From contig NZ_CAKMNW010000007.1 of NCBI RefSeq assembly GCF_927904885.1, positions 32,454 through 96,453 on the forward strand: DNA of 64,000 nt, given 5' to 3'. Below the pieces are notes generated by a model. That model saw nothing but the letters and a program-made list of their open reading frames with translations. It searched no databases and was not told the DNA's origin. Below, one piece after another: positions 18,119 through 26,702 of this stretch (positions within the stretch are counted from its first letter, which is position 1; the number at the start of each line of letters is the position of its first letter). A program made the translations under genes and the position numbers. The DNA comes from Candidatus Nitrotoga sp. M5. Lineage in GTDB: Bacteria > Pseudomonadota > Gammaproteobacteria > Burkholderiales > Gallionellaceae.

Positions 18119-18395
18119 TTAACATAATTGTTCTTCAAAAAAATGAAGCAGAGCTTTATACTTGACAATATTCTTTGATCCTGAAAAATATTTAGGATCA
18201 GGGCTTAATAAATCAGAATTAACATATTCAATGTTATGGAAACTGCTATATCGCTTCGCTGCATCTATTAGGTCAGATGTAAAATCCATATCAACAACAT
18301 CCTTTACAAGCGGCTCCAACAGTCTAGTTCCGAGCCCGTTCCCACAACACCAATCGACAAGATTGTTTTTGTACTTGGCCGTAGCAATTTGATTA
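18119..18395 (-). pseudogene. SAM-dependent methyltransferase remnant (motif I region)
   Basis: Minus-strand translation gives NLVDWCCGNGLGTRLLEP, a class I methyltransferase motif I (hydrophobic-D-x-CCGNG-x-G), then VVDMDFTSDLIDAAKRY (motif post I with acidic residue) and VNSDLLSPDP. The frame opens after a TAA with no start codon and closes at 18119 after HFFEEQLC, so both ends of the enzyme are missing. It is a relic of a methyltransferase in the polysaccharide cluster. Confidence 0.7.
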
Positions 18396-18756
18396 TTTTT
18401 TAATTATCAACTTTACTTGGAGTTCGGATATTTCTCGGCCATTTACGGTTCACCTACCTGCGAAAATAGCGAGCCACAAAATATCTTATCAATTGAATCG
18501 TAATTATTTTTTGAGAATATTTTCATTTATCTCGCGTTTCAACTGAGTAATTTTTAAAAGTACCTGTTTGCTCTCAATGCTATTTCACATCAATACATCG
18601 ATGATCAAGGGCAATAAGCTTACTCAGTCCCAAACTGCTTACACTCTACGTTGGACACTAATAGGAACTTCAAGTCCACGCCTTATTATTTGAAGATAGC
18701 ACGATCGTTAATCCCTGTACGCCTTACGAAAACAGCAATATACTGAAGGTGTAGCG
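18396..18756. other. Intergenic gap, no feature seen
   Basis: About 360 AT-rich bases downstream of the ATP-grasp gene and upstream of the methyltransferase relic (on the minus strand). No gene, RNA or clear repeat recognised. Confidence 0.4.
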
Positions 18757-19950
18757 TTATTGAACAATAACCTGTATATCTTGCTCCATGTTATCCATCA
18801 TTTCTGTCATTTCCAGCATAGATTCAAACCTCAGAATCATAGTGCCTAGTATTTGGTTGGATCCAAAATATTTTTCTACTTTGTCTCCAGTTTTTACCCA
18901 AATGTCCTGCTCAACAATTTTTCTCATGAGCCGGTCTGATATCCAAAGCTCCTGAAACACACCATCTTCTAGTGAATGAAGCATATAGCTTGACCAGAAA
19001 CCTTCTACATTATTAATTTTAAATTCACTGCATGGCAAACCTAGAGCTGCATCGACAGTGCACTTAATTAAATCCATGCCAGTGGCGTACCTGATTACTT
19101 CAGGTATCAAGCAACCTCCATTACGTGGGCCAAGCTCAAGAAAAAATAACCTTCCATCCTCAGTAAAGACAAAGTCAAAATTCAATGCCCCAGTTTTCAT
19201 ACCCAACAATGTAAGTAATCTTTGGCTTTCGGCTTGCGCGATTGCTAGCAAATAATTGGGATGCTGCGTTGGAAAAGATTCTCCGATCGGCACAAGGCCG
19301 TTGCACAACTTGTCAAAATGTTCATCGGCCCAGCACCAAAAAATTAGTTCACCATTTAATATAAAGCCATCACCAGCGATTTGATGATGAGAGCGAATAA
19401 TTTGCTCTTCAATAACGACCATCTTTTCTCGAGAATAAACTAATGAGCAATCAAAAGCCTCGTCAAATTTAGCAAGATCGGTCAAGCGAGTGACGCCTTT
19501 ACTTCCAGAGGAGTCTACAGGTTTAATGAAGGCTGGCATCCCAATTTTATTCAACCAGACTCGAGCCTCCTCTCGGACGTAAAATGATTGTGAACGTGGG
19601 ACATTGAAACCGTGTTTTTTCAAAAAAGTACGGAATAAATCTTTTCTGGTCAGCGTGAGAACTGATTGATAAGGATTACCAGGTAGCCCCATTTGCTCTG
19701 CCACAAACGCCGCCGTGGGTGCTGCTGGATCAGAAGCATAGGCAACAATCCCATCGATCTTTAAACGCTTAGCTAGCTCCAACACTGCTTCTTTATCTGT
19801 TGTACTAACAATAAATGACTCATGCGCTAAGCGATGACCTGGATTTTCTGGCAAGTAGTCACACGTAAACACACGATGACCCTGCTCCAAAGCATACTGA
19901 ATTGGTGATACTTGAGTAGGCGCGGCACCCAGAAATAATATTTTCTTCAT
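18757..19950 (-). CDS. ATP-grasp family ligase
   Basis: A 397-residue ATP-grasp enzyme. N-terminal KKILFLGAAPTQVSPIQYAL is the biotin-carboxylase-like pre-ATP-grasp fold. FIKPVDSSGSKGVTRL is the ATP-binding lysine and glycine-rich loop, VVIEEQI the lid edge, and NFDFVFTEDGRLFFLELGPRNGG the Mg-binding acid/Asn segment. Such enzymes join a carboxylate to an amine. Overlapping a DegT aminotransferase by 4 bp, it may attach an amino acid or acyl group to the amino sugar, or to the sugar before export. Substrate not determinable here. Confidence 0.82.
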   Translation of the reverse strand: MKKILFLGAAPTQVSPIQYALEQGHRVFTCDYLPENPGHRLAHESFIVSTTDKEAVLELAKRLKIDGIVAYASDPAAPTAAFVAEQMGLPGNPYQSVLTLTRKDLFRTFLKKHGFNVPRSQSFYVREEARVWLNKIGMPAFIKPVDSSGSKGVTRLTDLAKFDEAFDCSLVYSREKMVVIEEQIIRSHHQIAGDGFILNGELIFWCWADEHFDKLCNGLVPIGESFPTQHPNYLLAIAQAESQRLLTLLGMKTGALNFDFVFTEDGRLFFLELGPRNGGCLIPEVIRYATGMDLIKCTVDAALGLPCSEFKINNVEGFWSSYMLHSLEDGVFQELWISDRLMRKIVEQDIWVKTGDKVEKYFGSNQILGTMILRFESMLEMTEMMDNMEQDIQVIVQ

Positions 19951-21026
19951 GCCGCGCTAATCAAACCACAAATGGTATGGATTGCATCTTTCTCCAAATC
20001 CACATAAAGCGGCAAACTCAACACTCGTCTCGCCACACTTTCCGAAACCGGACAAGATCGTTTCAGCTCTTGCCTCAAAAATGGCAAGGTGTTCAGCGAT
20101 GGATAAAAATATCGCCGAGGGCCGATGTGGTGATCGACGAGTGCTTGGCGTACCCGCATCATAGCTTCGTGGGTGGGGAAAATAACTGGATAATAGGCAT
20201 AGTTATATTCGAGACCTACTTGCGATATAGGCCGCTGCAACAGGCTGCTTTCTAGTTTTTCATCGTACCAGTCTGAACGCTCTTTCCGTGAGGCAATGAT
20301 GTCATTTACCTTCGGCAAGACACAAAGGCCCATTGCTGCATGCAGTTCCGACATTTTTGCGTTAATGCCGATGTCGAGATACTCATCTTCGCCGATGTGA
20401 CCGAACTTCTTCATCAGAAAGACGCGTTTGGCGACTTCGATGTCTTTGCACACTACTGCGCCCCCCTCAGCTGTGTGAAACAACTTGGTAGCATGGAAAC
20501 TCAAAGTGGAACAATCCCCATGCAGCAAAATCGACTCGCCAAAAAGCTTCACCCCAAAGGCGTGAGCCGCATCATAAATAACTTTGAGCTTATGCTTATC
20601 TGCAATTTTTTGAATTCTTGCCACGTCACATGGATAGCCATAAACATGAGTGGCCAGAATCGCAGAAGTTTTTTCGGTGATAGCCACCTCGATCAGATCA
20701 GGGTTAATGCAGAAGGTTTGCGGCTCAATGTCAACGAAAACTGGCTCACAGCCTTCCCACAAGATAGAATTTATTGTGGCGACATAGCTGTATGGTGTGG
20801 TAATGATTTCATCCTTGAGGCTTAGCGCCTTGATGGCAAGCTGGAGCGCGAGCGTGCCGTTAGCCACCAACTCCATATTTGGAATACCAAGGAAACCCGC
20901 GATATCAACTGTCAACTGTCGGCATAGGGGTCCGTTGTTGGTGAGATAGCCCGCTTGCCAGATTGCTTCAAGGTAAGATGTGTAATTCTCTAAGGACGGG
21001 ATAAATGTCTTCGTAACCGGGATCAT
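19947..21026 (-). CDS. DegT/DnrJ/EryC1/StrS sugar aminotransferase
   Basis: A 359-residue PLP-dependent aminotransferase that converts a keto-sugar nucleotide to an amino sugar. The PLP lysine is Lys181 in LSFHATKLFHTAEGGA; VIYDAAHAFG holds the PLP-binding Asp; ELVANGTLALQLAIKAL is the phosphate-binding region. Typical family length. Its ATG overlaps, in ATGA fashion, the stop of a methyltransferase-like remnant upstream, and its 3' end overlaps the ATP-grasp gene by 4 bp. Probably makes a 3- or 4-amino-deoxy sugar for the polysaccharide (inference). Confidence 0.88.
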   Translation of the reverse strand: MIPVTKTFIPSLENYTSYLEAIWQAGYLTNNGPLCRQLTVDIAGFLGIPNMELVANGTLALQLAIKALSLKDEIITTPYSYVATINSILWEGCEPVFVDIEPQTFCINPDLIEVAITEKTSAILATHVYGYPCDVARIQKIADKHKLKVIYDAAHAFGVKLFGESILLHGDCSTLSFHATKLFHTAEGGAVVCKDIEVAKRVFLMKKFGHIGEDEYLDIGINAKMSELHAAMGLCVLPKVNDIIASRKERSDWYDEKLESSLLQRPISQVGLEYNYAYYPVIFPTHEAMMRVRQALVDHHIGPRRYFYPSLNTLPFLRQELKRSCPVSESVARRVLSLPLYVDLEKDAIHTICGLISAA

Positions 21027-21142
21027 TTACTCACCACAATTAGCACATGTTTGCCATGCAGTGAACCGGTTTTAAATAAATCAATCTCTCGAAACACTCT
21101 AAAAGCATCGGGTTCCAACAGGAATATATTGTCAAACATCAT
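21023..21142 (-). pseudogene. C-terminal remnant of a methyltransferase-like gene
   Basis: Thirty-nine codons in frame (FLLEPDAFRVFREIDLFK, then GKHVLIVVSK) that end in a TGA overlapping the aminotransferase ATG. The end pattern (FR..DLF..G.L.G.H..IV) looks like the last strand region of class I sugar or lipid methyltransferases. The opening ATGs lie inside the 3' end of sulfotransferase 2, so the original upstream part was replaced by that gene. The function call is tentative; the translational coupling is clear. Confidence 0.45.
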
Positions 21143-22152
21143 CGGGACCTATCACCTCTCATTATTTCATGAGTAACCTTAACCCTGGCTCTGTTTCGAA
21201 ATGCTTCGGCCCTCGGATCCATGCTCCAGAATTTTTTTCGCAATAACGCGATCGTGCGATACATGCGAATTTCAAAATCCGTGAAAGATTTTTTATTTAA
21301 GCTATCAATAGGATACTCAAGCATTTCCATTTCATCCCAGGCCACACTCTCAAATATCTCGATATTCTTTACCCCCAGATTATCCTTATACTCCCCCTTA
21401 TTTTTTCCGTTGATCGGGTAGGCAAGATTTTTCCAGAACCTGGATTTTTTTGAATGTTCTAATATATTCTCATTTCGGTAATACTGTAATTGCGTTTCTT
21501 CAAACTCAAGGCCAACAAAACGCATCAAATCCCGCATGGCATCCTCTGGCCTATCGATTAAATTTTCGTATTTCAACAGATATATTTTCTCACTAACGGC
21601 TGGATCAGCAAGGGCCCTTAGACACTGCCTTTGAGCCCAAGCCCAGTTTTGGGCGGCAAAATAAACGTGGAATTCGTGAAGATGTCCTCGTAGCATTGAC
21701 GCAGCAACATCCCTCCCATCCCTAACTAAATACACAAATTTTGCATTAGGGAGATGTTCCGAGATTTCGGATATGTATTTAAAGAGACCAGGTTCCTTTG
21801 AGCACCAGCAGGGTCTTCTATATTCCTCTGCATAAATCTCATTCACAACTCTGAAAATCTCCCATAACGAGGCATTGTTCAATTTCTCCTTGACAACCTC
21901 CGCATTGAGATCGATATTCCACGGGTTATGATGAGTCGTAGTTAGCACAACAACATCATCAATAAGGTCAGATAGATAATGCGGCTCACCGTTTGGAAAA
22001 TAGCGTGCTTGAAGCTCACCCAAAGCATCTATAAAACCTGCTGGCGGCGGAGAAGCTATCTTTGAATGGGTGCTCAGTAGAGCTCGTAGCAGATTTGTCC
22101 CAGATCTTTCAGAACCCAATATCATGATTGGAGATAAAAATTTGTCACTCAT
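21139..22152 (-). CDS. Sulfotransferase family protein (2)
   Basis: A 337-residue sulfotransferase. IMILGSERSGTNLLRALLSTH gives the phosphosulfate-binding loop (SERSGTNLL), and KFVYLVRDGRDVAASMLRGH the 3'-phosphate site (RDGRDVAAS). YENLIDRPEDAMRDLMRFVG is the usual acceptor-side motif. It is unlike sulfotransferase 1 in length and motif details, so the three copies probably have different acceptors. Codon use is AT-rich relative to the housekeeping genes. Confidence 0.88.
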   Translation of the reverse strand: MSDKFLSPIMILGSERSGTNLLRALLSTHSKIASPPPAGFIDALGELQARYFPNGEPHYLSDLIDDVVVLTTTHHNPWNIDLNAEVVKEKLNNASLWEIFRVVNEIYAEEYRRPCWCSKEPGLFKYISEISEHLPNAKFVYLVRDGRDVAASMLRGHLHEFHVYFAAQNWAWAQRQCLRALADPAVSEKIYLLKYENLIDRPEDAMRDLMRFVGLEFEETQLQYYRNENILEHSKKSRFWKNLAYPINGKNKGEYKDNLGVKNIEIFESVAWDEMEMLEYPIDSLNKKSFTDFEIRMYRTIALLRKKFWSMDPRAEAFRNRARVKVTHEIMRGDRSR

Positions 22153-22394
22153 ATTGAAGCTCTTTTGCCATTAATCGTTGTTTCATTAGCAATAGTTTTA
22201 TTACGTCACAAGACGGTGAATAGGTACACTTTTGCCCACTATCGAGCATCTCTACATCGTTAAACCTAAACACCAGAACATCAACTGATGACTCCAATAA
22301 TAATTGCTATTTGGTTTAAGATAATCAAAGTTAACAATTGCACGTCATGGAAAAAAATGTTTTGGTTACGTTGCTTTAGTCACTGGCAACTTAT
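22153..22394. other. Intergenic gap between sulfotransferases 2 and 3
   Basis: About 240 AT-rich bases with no feature recognised; it may hold a promoter for the downstream minus-strand genes. Confidence 0.3.
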
Positions 22395-23366
22395 TTATTT
22401 TTCATAACCATGCGCGTGTAAACTCTGATTAATATGTTCTGGGAGGGCTGAAAAATCAAAATCTTTATAAGATTTCCAAGCGTAACGGCTCCCTTTAAAC
22501 GTTGGAATATTTTTACTTTGTGACCACTCTTTCAGCGCCTCGGATGAAATATTTTCTAAATTTGACTTGCGGTACAAACTGTAATCTACGTGAGTTGCAG
22601 TATCCAGCATGGAGTACTCGAAATTCACACCCAAGTGCTCACATATACGCCTAAGTTCAACTTCAGGTTTATCTACAAAATCTTCATATCGAACCTGGAG
22701 CATCTGATTTGGGTGCAGAAATTGATTTGATGAGTCGATAATTTGGCGAACCTCGGCGTGCCACCTTTCCAGATTTTGTCCAATATCATCATGCCACCAA
22801 GGTGTTCGTGCATATGAAATCGCAACATCCCGGCCGTCTCTGATCATATGGATATATTTAGCATCAGGAAATAATTCATTAATAATATCAATTCTTTGGC
22901 CGTACCACGGTGTACGATCAATAAATATTTTTTTTTGTTTGGATTCTGCTATTTCGCTATAGAAACTATTTACAAGTTTTTTAAAGCTATGAATCGGATA
23001 TTGTTGCTTCTCAAAGAAACTCATATAGTCAAAATACACACTGAGCTTTTTCGGGCACCTAACATCGATCAGCTCCATGAAGTCTTTAGGGCCAAAGAAC
23101 TTATTCTTCTTTTCTTTGAAAATTTCGTAGAGTCGAGGGCCATTATCACTGTATTCAAATAGAATCTGAAGTTCGGGTGGCACGCAAATCATTGAATGAG
23201 AATTGAGCATCTTAGCAAGCATGGTTGTGCCACAACGCCCTGATCCGACAATACATGAAAATGGAATGGATTGTTTTTTTTTGAAAAAATTCTTTATAGT
23301 CTCTAAGTGCATCATAAACATTACTTTCAATCGAAATGCATTTCTAACTGCTAATGCAACCCTCAT
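22395..23366 (-). CDS. Sulfotransferase family protein (3)
   Basis: A sulfotransferase with the loop CIVGSGRCGTTMLAKMLNSH, IFIDRTPWYGQRI and YIHMIRDGRDVAISYARTPW (3'-phosphate site), followed by VRYEDFVDKPEVELRRICEH. The first ATG (23366) lies inside the fragment of another sulfotransferase; the Met-Met at about 23315 (MMHLETIKNFFKKK) would give a 306-residue protein that better fits family N termini. Strongly AT-rich, like sulfotransferase 2, suggesting acquisition. Acceptor unknown. Confidence 0.85.
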   Translation of the reverse strand: MRVALAVRNAFRLKVMFMMHLETIKNFFKKKQSIPFSCIVGSGRCGTTMLAKMLNSHSMICVPPELQILFEYSDNGPRLYEIFKEKKNKFFGPKDFMELIDVRCPKKLSVYFDYMSFFEKQQYPIHSFKKLVNSFYSEIAESKQKKIFIDRTPWYGQRIDIINELFPDAKYIHMIRDGRDVAISYARTPWWHDDIGQNLERWHAEVRQIIDSSNQFLHPNQMLQVRYEDFVDKPEVELRRICEHLGVNFEYSMLDTATHVDYSLYRKSNLENISSEALKEWSQSKNIPTFKGSRYAWKSYKDFDFSALPEHINQSLHAHGYEK

Positions 23367-23544
23367 TTATAGATGCGTAACGACTTGACAATTCGAAAGC
23401 TGTGGATTGGTCAACAGTGCCCTCATTTAAAGCCAAAGACAAATGCTGGAATAGGTACTTATGTAATGCCATGGTACCAATTTTTTGGATGCCTGGAATT
23501 ATAAAAACAGGAGCTTTTATAATTCCCCGAAATAAACTATGCAT
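23344..23544 (-). pseudogene. Sulfotransferase N-terminal remnant
   Basis: A 66-codon frame starting MHSLFRGIIKAPVF. The segment FIIPGIQKIGTMALHKYLFQ matches the phosphosulfate loop of sulfotransferases of the GAQKxGTTSLYxYL type, with G-to-P and T-to-M changes. Nothing beyond about 66 residues continues the family, and the end overlaps the start of sulfotransferase 3. It starts 8 bp inside the end of wzt. I read it as the stub of a fourth sulfotransferase replaced by the third. Confidence 0.55.
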
Positions 23545-24907
23545 TCGAAATTAGATGTCTGAGTTTCATTTCTGGGAACAGATGTATTTTTGACCAAATT
23601 CTTGCATTTTGCCATCGCTCCATCTGAAAAATTACCGCATCTTCGATTACATCCACAAACTCGGCCGTCTCACCGCGCACTACTGGCGATGTAATCTGTG
23701 TTCGAAGTGAATAGTTGCCTTCTTGCAGTGGTAGTCGAAGAGTGTATTCGACCAAATATTGCCCACCAATTTCGGTCGTCAGAAATTCGTGCTCAACTTG
23801 AGTAAACCCACATCCTGTCAGATTCATTTTTTTCTCATCAAGAATATTGAAATTGACGGAAATGCTCAGCTCTGACGATGATTCAACATGGATTCGAATT
23901 TTTAATTGTTGGTTGAACTCCACCAACTGTATCGGCTCATTTCTCATGTTGAGTAGTTCAACATAGGTGATTCTTGCTCCTCCGGAGCCATACCGAAATG
24001 CAGCCACCCGCTTGTCAAATTCATCCGATCGCTTCAAAACCGCGCTACCTATTTCCAAGGATTGCACTTTTTCCTCTTCTATTTTTTTATGCTCCATCTC
24101 AAATCCAGACGATACACGACTGAATCGGCGAATTTCTGAATTCATTTCTTCTCGCATCGTTCGGATATATTGCTCTGCCACATCCGACGCCTTTCCGATC
24201 GCCTTGACTATACCGTGTTCGAGATGCACACCTCGCGAGCACAAACTTTTTACCGCACCTACATCATGGCTAACAAACAAGATAGTAGAACCGCTTTCCT
24301 GAATGCGAGTAAGTGCGGTCATGCACTTGGCCTGGAAGTTCATATCACCTACCGCAAGAGCCTCGTCAACAATCATGATGTCCGGCTCTGAAATTATATT
24401 TACAGCAAAAGCTAGCCGAACAAGCATGCCGCTGGAATATGTCTTTACGGGTTGTTCGATAAAATTACCTATGTCGGCAAACGCTGCAATATCATCAAAC
24501 CGTGCGTCAATTTCATCTTGGCCAAGCCCTAGCAAGGCCGCATTCATATTCACGTTTTCCCGACCTGTGAATTCAGGATTGAAGCCAGAACCGAGTTCCA
24601 GCAGCGCCGCAATGCGACCGTTGGTTTGAACAGCGCCACTGGTTGGATTGAGCGTGCCGCATATCAACTGCAACAAGGTGGATTTACCACTGCCATTTCT
24701 CCCGATGATACCGACGGTTTCGCCTTTTTGTATTTCAAAGGAGATATCTTTGAGCGCCCAGAACTCGTCAAAATATTGCTTGGGTAATTTGCCTGCCATC
24801 CGTCTTAAGCGCGGCAAGATGAATTGTTTAAGCCTGTCACGCGGAGTGTCATAGATCTGATAACACTTGCTGATGTTTTGGACTCGAATGGCAACTTCAG
24901 TAGACAT
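23537..24907 (-). CDS. wzt: Polysaccharide ABC exporter ATPase (Wzt)
   Basis: ATPase of an ABC-2 exporter of O-antigen or teichoic-acid type. Walker A GIIGRNGSGKSTLLQLI, signature TYSSGMLVRLAFA, Walker B DIMIVDEALAVGD and the switch His in LFVSHD. The N-terminal region PRLRRMAGKLPKQYFDEFWA is characteristic of Wzt. Residues about 300-456 form the C-terminal beta-sandwich (ARITYVELLNMRNEP, FNILDEKKMNLTG), which in E. coli O8/O9a recognises the modified end of the chain. I start at ATG 24907 (AAGGA five bases upstream); an in-frame GTG at 24919 is possible. Confidence 0.92.
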   Translation of the reverse strand: MSTEVAIRVQNISKCYQIYDTPRDRLKQFILPRLRRMAGKLPKQYFDEFWALKDISFEIQKGETVGIIGRNGSGKSTLLQLICGTLNPTSGAVQTNGRIAALLELGSGFNPEFTGRENVNMNAALLGLGQDEIDARFDDIAAFADIGNFIEQPVKTYSSGMLVRLAFAVNIISEPDIMIVDEALAVGDMNFQAKCMTALTRIQESGSTILFVSHDVGAVKSLCSRGVHLEHGIVKAIGKASDVAEQYIRTMREEMNSEIRRFSRVSSGFEMEHKKIEEEKVQSLEIGSAVLKRSDEFDKRVAAFRYGSGGARITYVELLNMRNEPIQLVEFNQQLKIRIHVESSSELSISVNFNILDEKKMNLTGCGFTQVEHEFLTTEIGGQYLVEYTLRLPLQEGNYSLRTQITSPVVRGETAEFVDVIEDAVIFQMERWQNARIWSKIHLFPEMKLRHLISNA

Positions 24908-25221
24908 TATTTCCTTCACTTCCTTTTTGTACTGTTAGCCACAGCCGCTCCCTTTTAAGTTTAACCGAGAGCTCGTCTTCAACGGGCAATGCCAGCCTGA
25001 ACTTACTGAAAAAAGGTTGCTCACTTTTATACATGTCTAAGTAACTCACTACTGATGCACCCTGCGTATTTTGGCATGCAACAAAATAATTCCTTGCTCA
25101 GTTTAGAACTTGCTTCGCAATACTGATGACCGCTTGCCCCAAGACGGCCTCCAGCAAGCGATCCGCTTCAAAGCTTGATTTGAATTCCCGCGGTTGAAGT
25201 TCGTCCGCGAAAAGTAATTGG
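24908..25221. other. Gap between wzm and wzt; possible 44-codon ORF
   Basis: Wzm and Wzt genes are usually adjacent, so 314 bases between them is unusual. On the minus strand a 44-codon frame (25098-25232) starts inside wzm with MSFDQLLFADELQPREF and ends IAKQVLN; I do not recognise it. It could be the end of a lost gene. Nothing else is evident. Confidence 0.3.
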
Positions 25222-26109
25222 TCAAAGGACATCTGCAAACCCTTTTCTGGTTTTTTGGAACCATGCGTAACCTGCCCAAGCGACTATCGTGGCAGCGAGG
25301 GTGTACATCCCCAATCCTGCCCAGTCTGGCAGGCGCCCCCAGATCAGAACTTCTCGCGCTTGTTCGATAATGAAGGTGAGAGGGTTGACCATAATCCATG
25401 GGCGAAGCTCTTCCGGCAGGGCAGTCACAGGATAAAAGATTGGGGAAAGAAACAGCATGACCGTGGTGATGATGCCGATGGTTTGTCCCACATCACGCAG
25501 AAAAACACCCAAGGATGCAAGCATCCAGGCAAGGCCCAGCGTAAGAATGACTATAGGCAGCAGAACGAACGGGGCTAGAACTGCCGTCCAATGCAAATAA
25601 CCGTTAAATAGGACAAAAGCAACGAGCAGCACGCATAGGCTGACGAAGCTATGGAAGAGCGCTGCGCCCATGGCAATGACGGGCAGTATCTCCAACGGAA
25701 ACACGACTTTTTTGACGTAATTTACGTTAGAAAGAATGAGCGACGGCGCGCGATTGAGTACCTCAGCAAACAATCCATGAACGATCATGCCGACAAACAG
25801 CACCACGGCAAACTGGGTTTTGCTCTCTTCGCTCCCCACACCCCAGCGAGACTTGAAGATCACGGAAAAGACAAAGGTATACACGGTCAGCATGAACACA
25901 GGGTTAAAGAATGACCAAGCCAACCCCATGGCAGAACCTTTATAGCGACCCACAACTTCTCGTTTGGTCATTTGCGTGATGAGCTGACGGTTACGCCAGA
26001 GGCTGCGAACCAATGCCACAAGAGATGTAGGTTGTGCGGCGTGTGGGTTAGTTTCCTGGTGAGGGGTTAATGGAGAGAGCGAAGCGAGGGGCTGATCATT
26101 GGGCGTCAC
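25222..26109 (-). CDS. wzm: Polysaccharide ABC exporter permease (Wzm)
   Basis: ABC-2 type permease of about 295 residues with six predicted membrane segments. LITQMTKREVVGRYKGSAMG just before the first segment and NPLTFIIEQAREVLIWGR near the end are typical of Wzm/TagG. I start at GTG 26109 (MTPNDQPLASL) because it overlaps the TGA of the rmlC remnant as GTGA; an in-frame ATG at 26187 would add 26 residues that are just rmlC read in another frame. With Wzt it exports a completed lipid-linked chain across the inner membrane. Confidence 0.9.
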   Translation of the reverse strand: MTPNDQPLASLSPLTPHQETNPHAAQPTSLVALVRSLWRNRQLITQMTKREVVGRYKGSAMGLAWSFFNPVFMLTVYTFVFSVIFKSRWGVGSEESKTQFAVVLFVGMIVHGLFAEVLNRAPSLILSNVNYVKKVVFPLEILPVIAMGAALFHSFVSLCVLLVAFVLFNGYLHWTAVLAPFVLLPIVILTLGLAWMLASLGVFLRDVGQTIGIITTVMLFLSPIFYPVTALPEELRPWIMVNPLTFIIEQAREVLIWGRLPDWAGLGMYTLAATIVAWAGYAWFQKTRKGFADVL

Positions 26110-26275
26110 GCGAAGCGCTCCACTGCTGCCAATGATATGGTTTGTTGATTCTTTGCATATGAGGTGGTTTCGCCCCTGAAGCACCATTGAATATTAATGG
26201 TGGGATCGCTCCAAGCAATGCTGCGCTCGAATTCAGGGGAGCGCTTATTTTCCTGCACACAGGCAACGTTGGCCA
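26106..26275 (-). pseudogene. rmlC: rmlC C-terminal remnant (dTDP-dehydrorhamnose 3,5-epimerase)
   Basis: The minus strand encodes RSPEFERSIAWSDPTINIQW and then SYAKNQQTISLAAVERFA before a TGA at 26106. These match the RmlC C terminus (SPExERxIxWDDPxxxIxW, then LSAKD...LxxxERF). The rest of the enzyme, including the catalytic His and Tyr, is absent; upstream residues do not fit the family. It shows that rmlC once preceded wzm with GTGA coupling, as in rhamnose-containing O-antigen loci. Confidence 0.65.
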
Positions 26276-26702
26276 TTTGCTGCGCAAGCCCTGGCAACAC
26301 ACCCTTGCTACAGGCAGAGCGTATCGCGTTGAAGTTAGTATTGATTATGATCACTAAAGTTATCCATAAGCAAAGCATGTAATTATAATGGCAGTAGGTC
26401 TAAATTTTTAATCTATTTAGCTCGTTTCATTTTCGTCTAAATTTCATCCGTTTCGGCATCCAGCAAGTGGTGTTATGTTTTGGTAAATTCAAATCCAGGA
26501 CTGACCGTGCGGCCCTGCTAACAAAGGTATTCTGCTCGCCGCAGGATCGGCCACTGGTCTAACAGGGAAAGGTCGCAACATTAAGTACGCAAGGTGTCAA
26601 AAGGTCATGACAAGGATTGGCGCTGGTCCAAGATGAGCGTTGCATAGCACATGCTAAACTATCCTCACACATTTACTTTTCAAGGGATGAAGACGGTTTT
26701 GG
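26276..26702. other. Divergent promoter region of the polysaccharide locus
   Basis: About 430 bases between the minus-strand export operon and the plus-strand glycosyltransferase operon, so it should hold both promoters. The part 26500-26640 is more GC-rich and has short pairing segments (CCTGC and GCAGG around 26514-26546) that could form leader RNA structure for the plus-strand operon. I do not recognise a known riboswitch or an ops/JUMPstart element. Confidence 0.3.
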
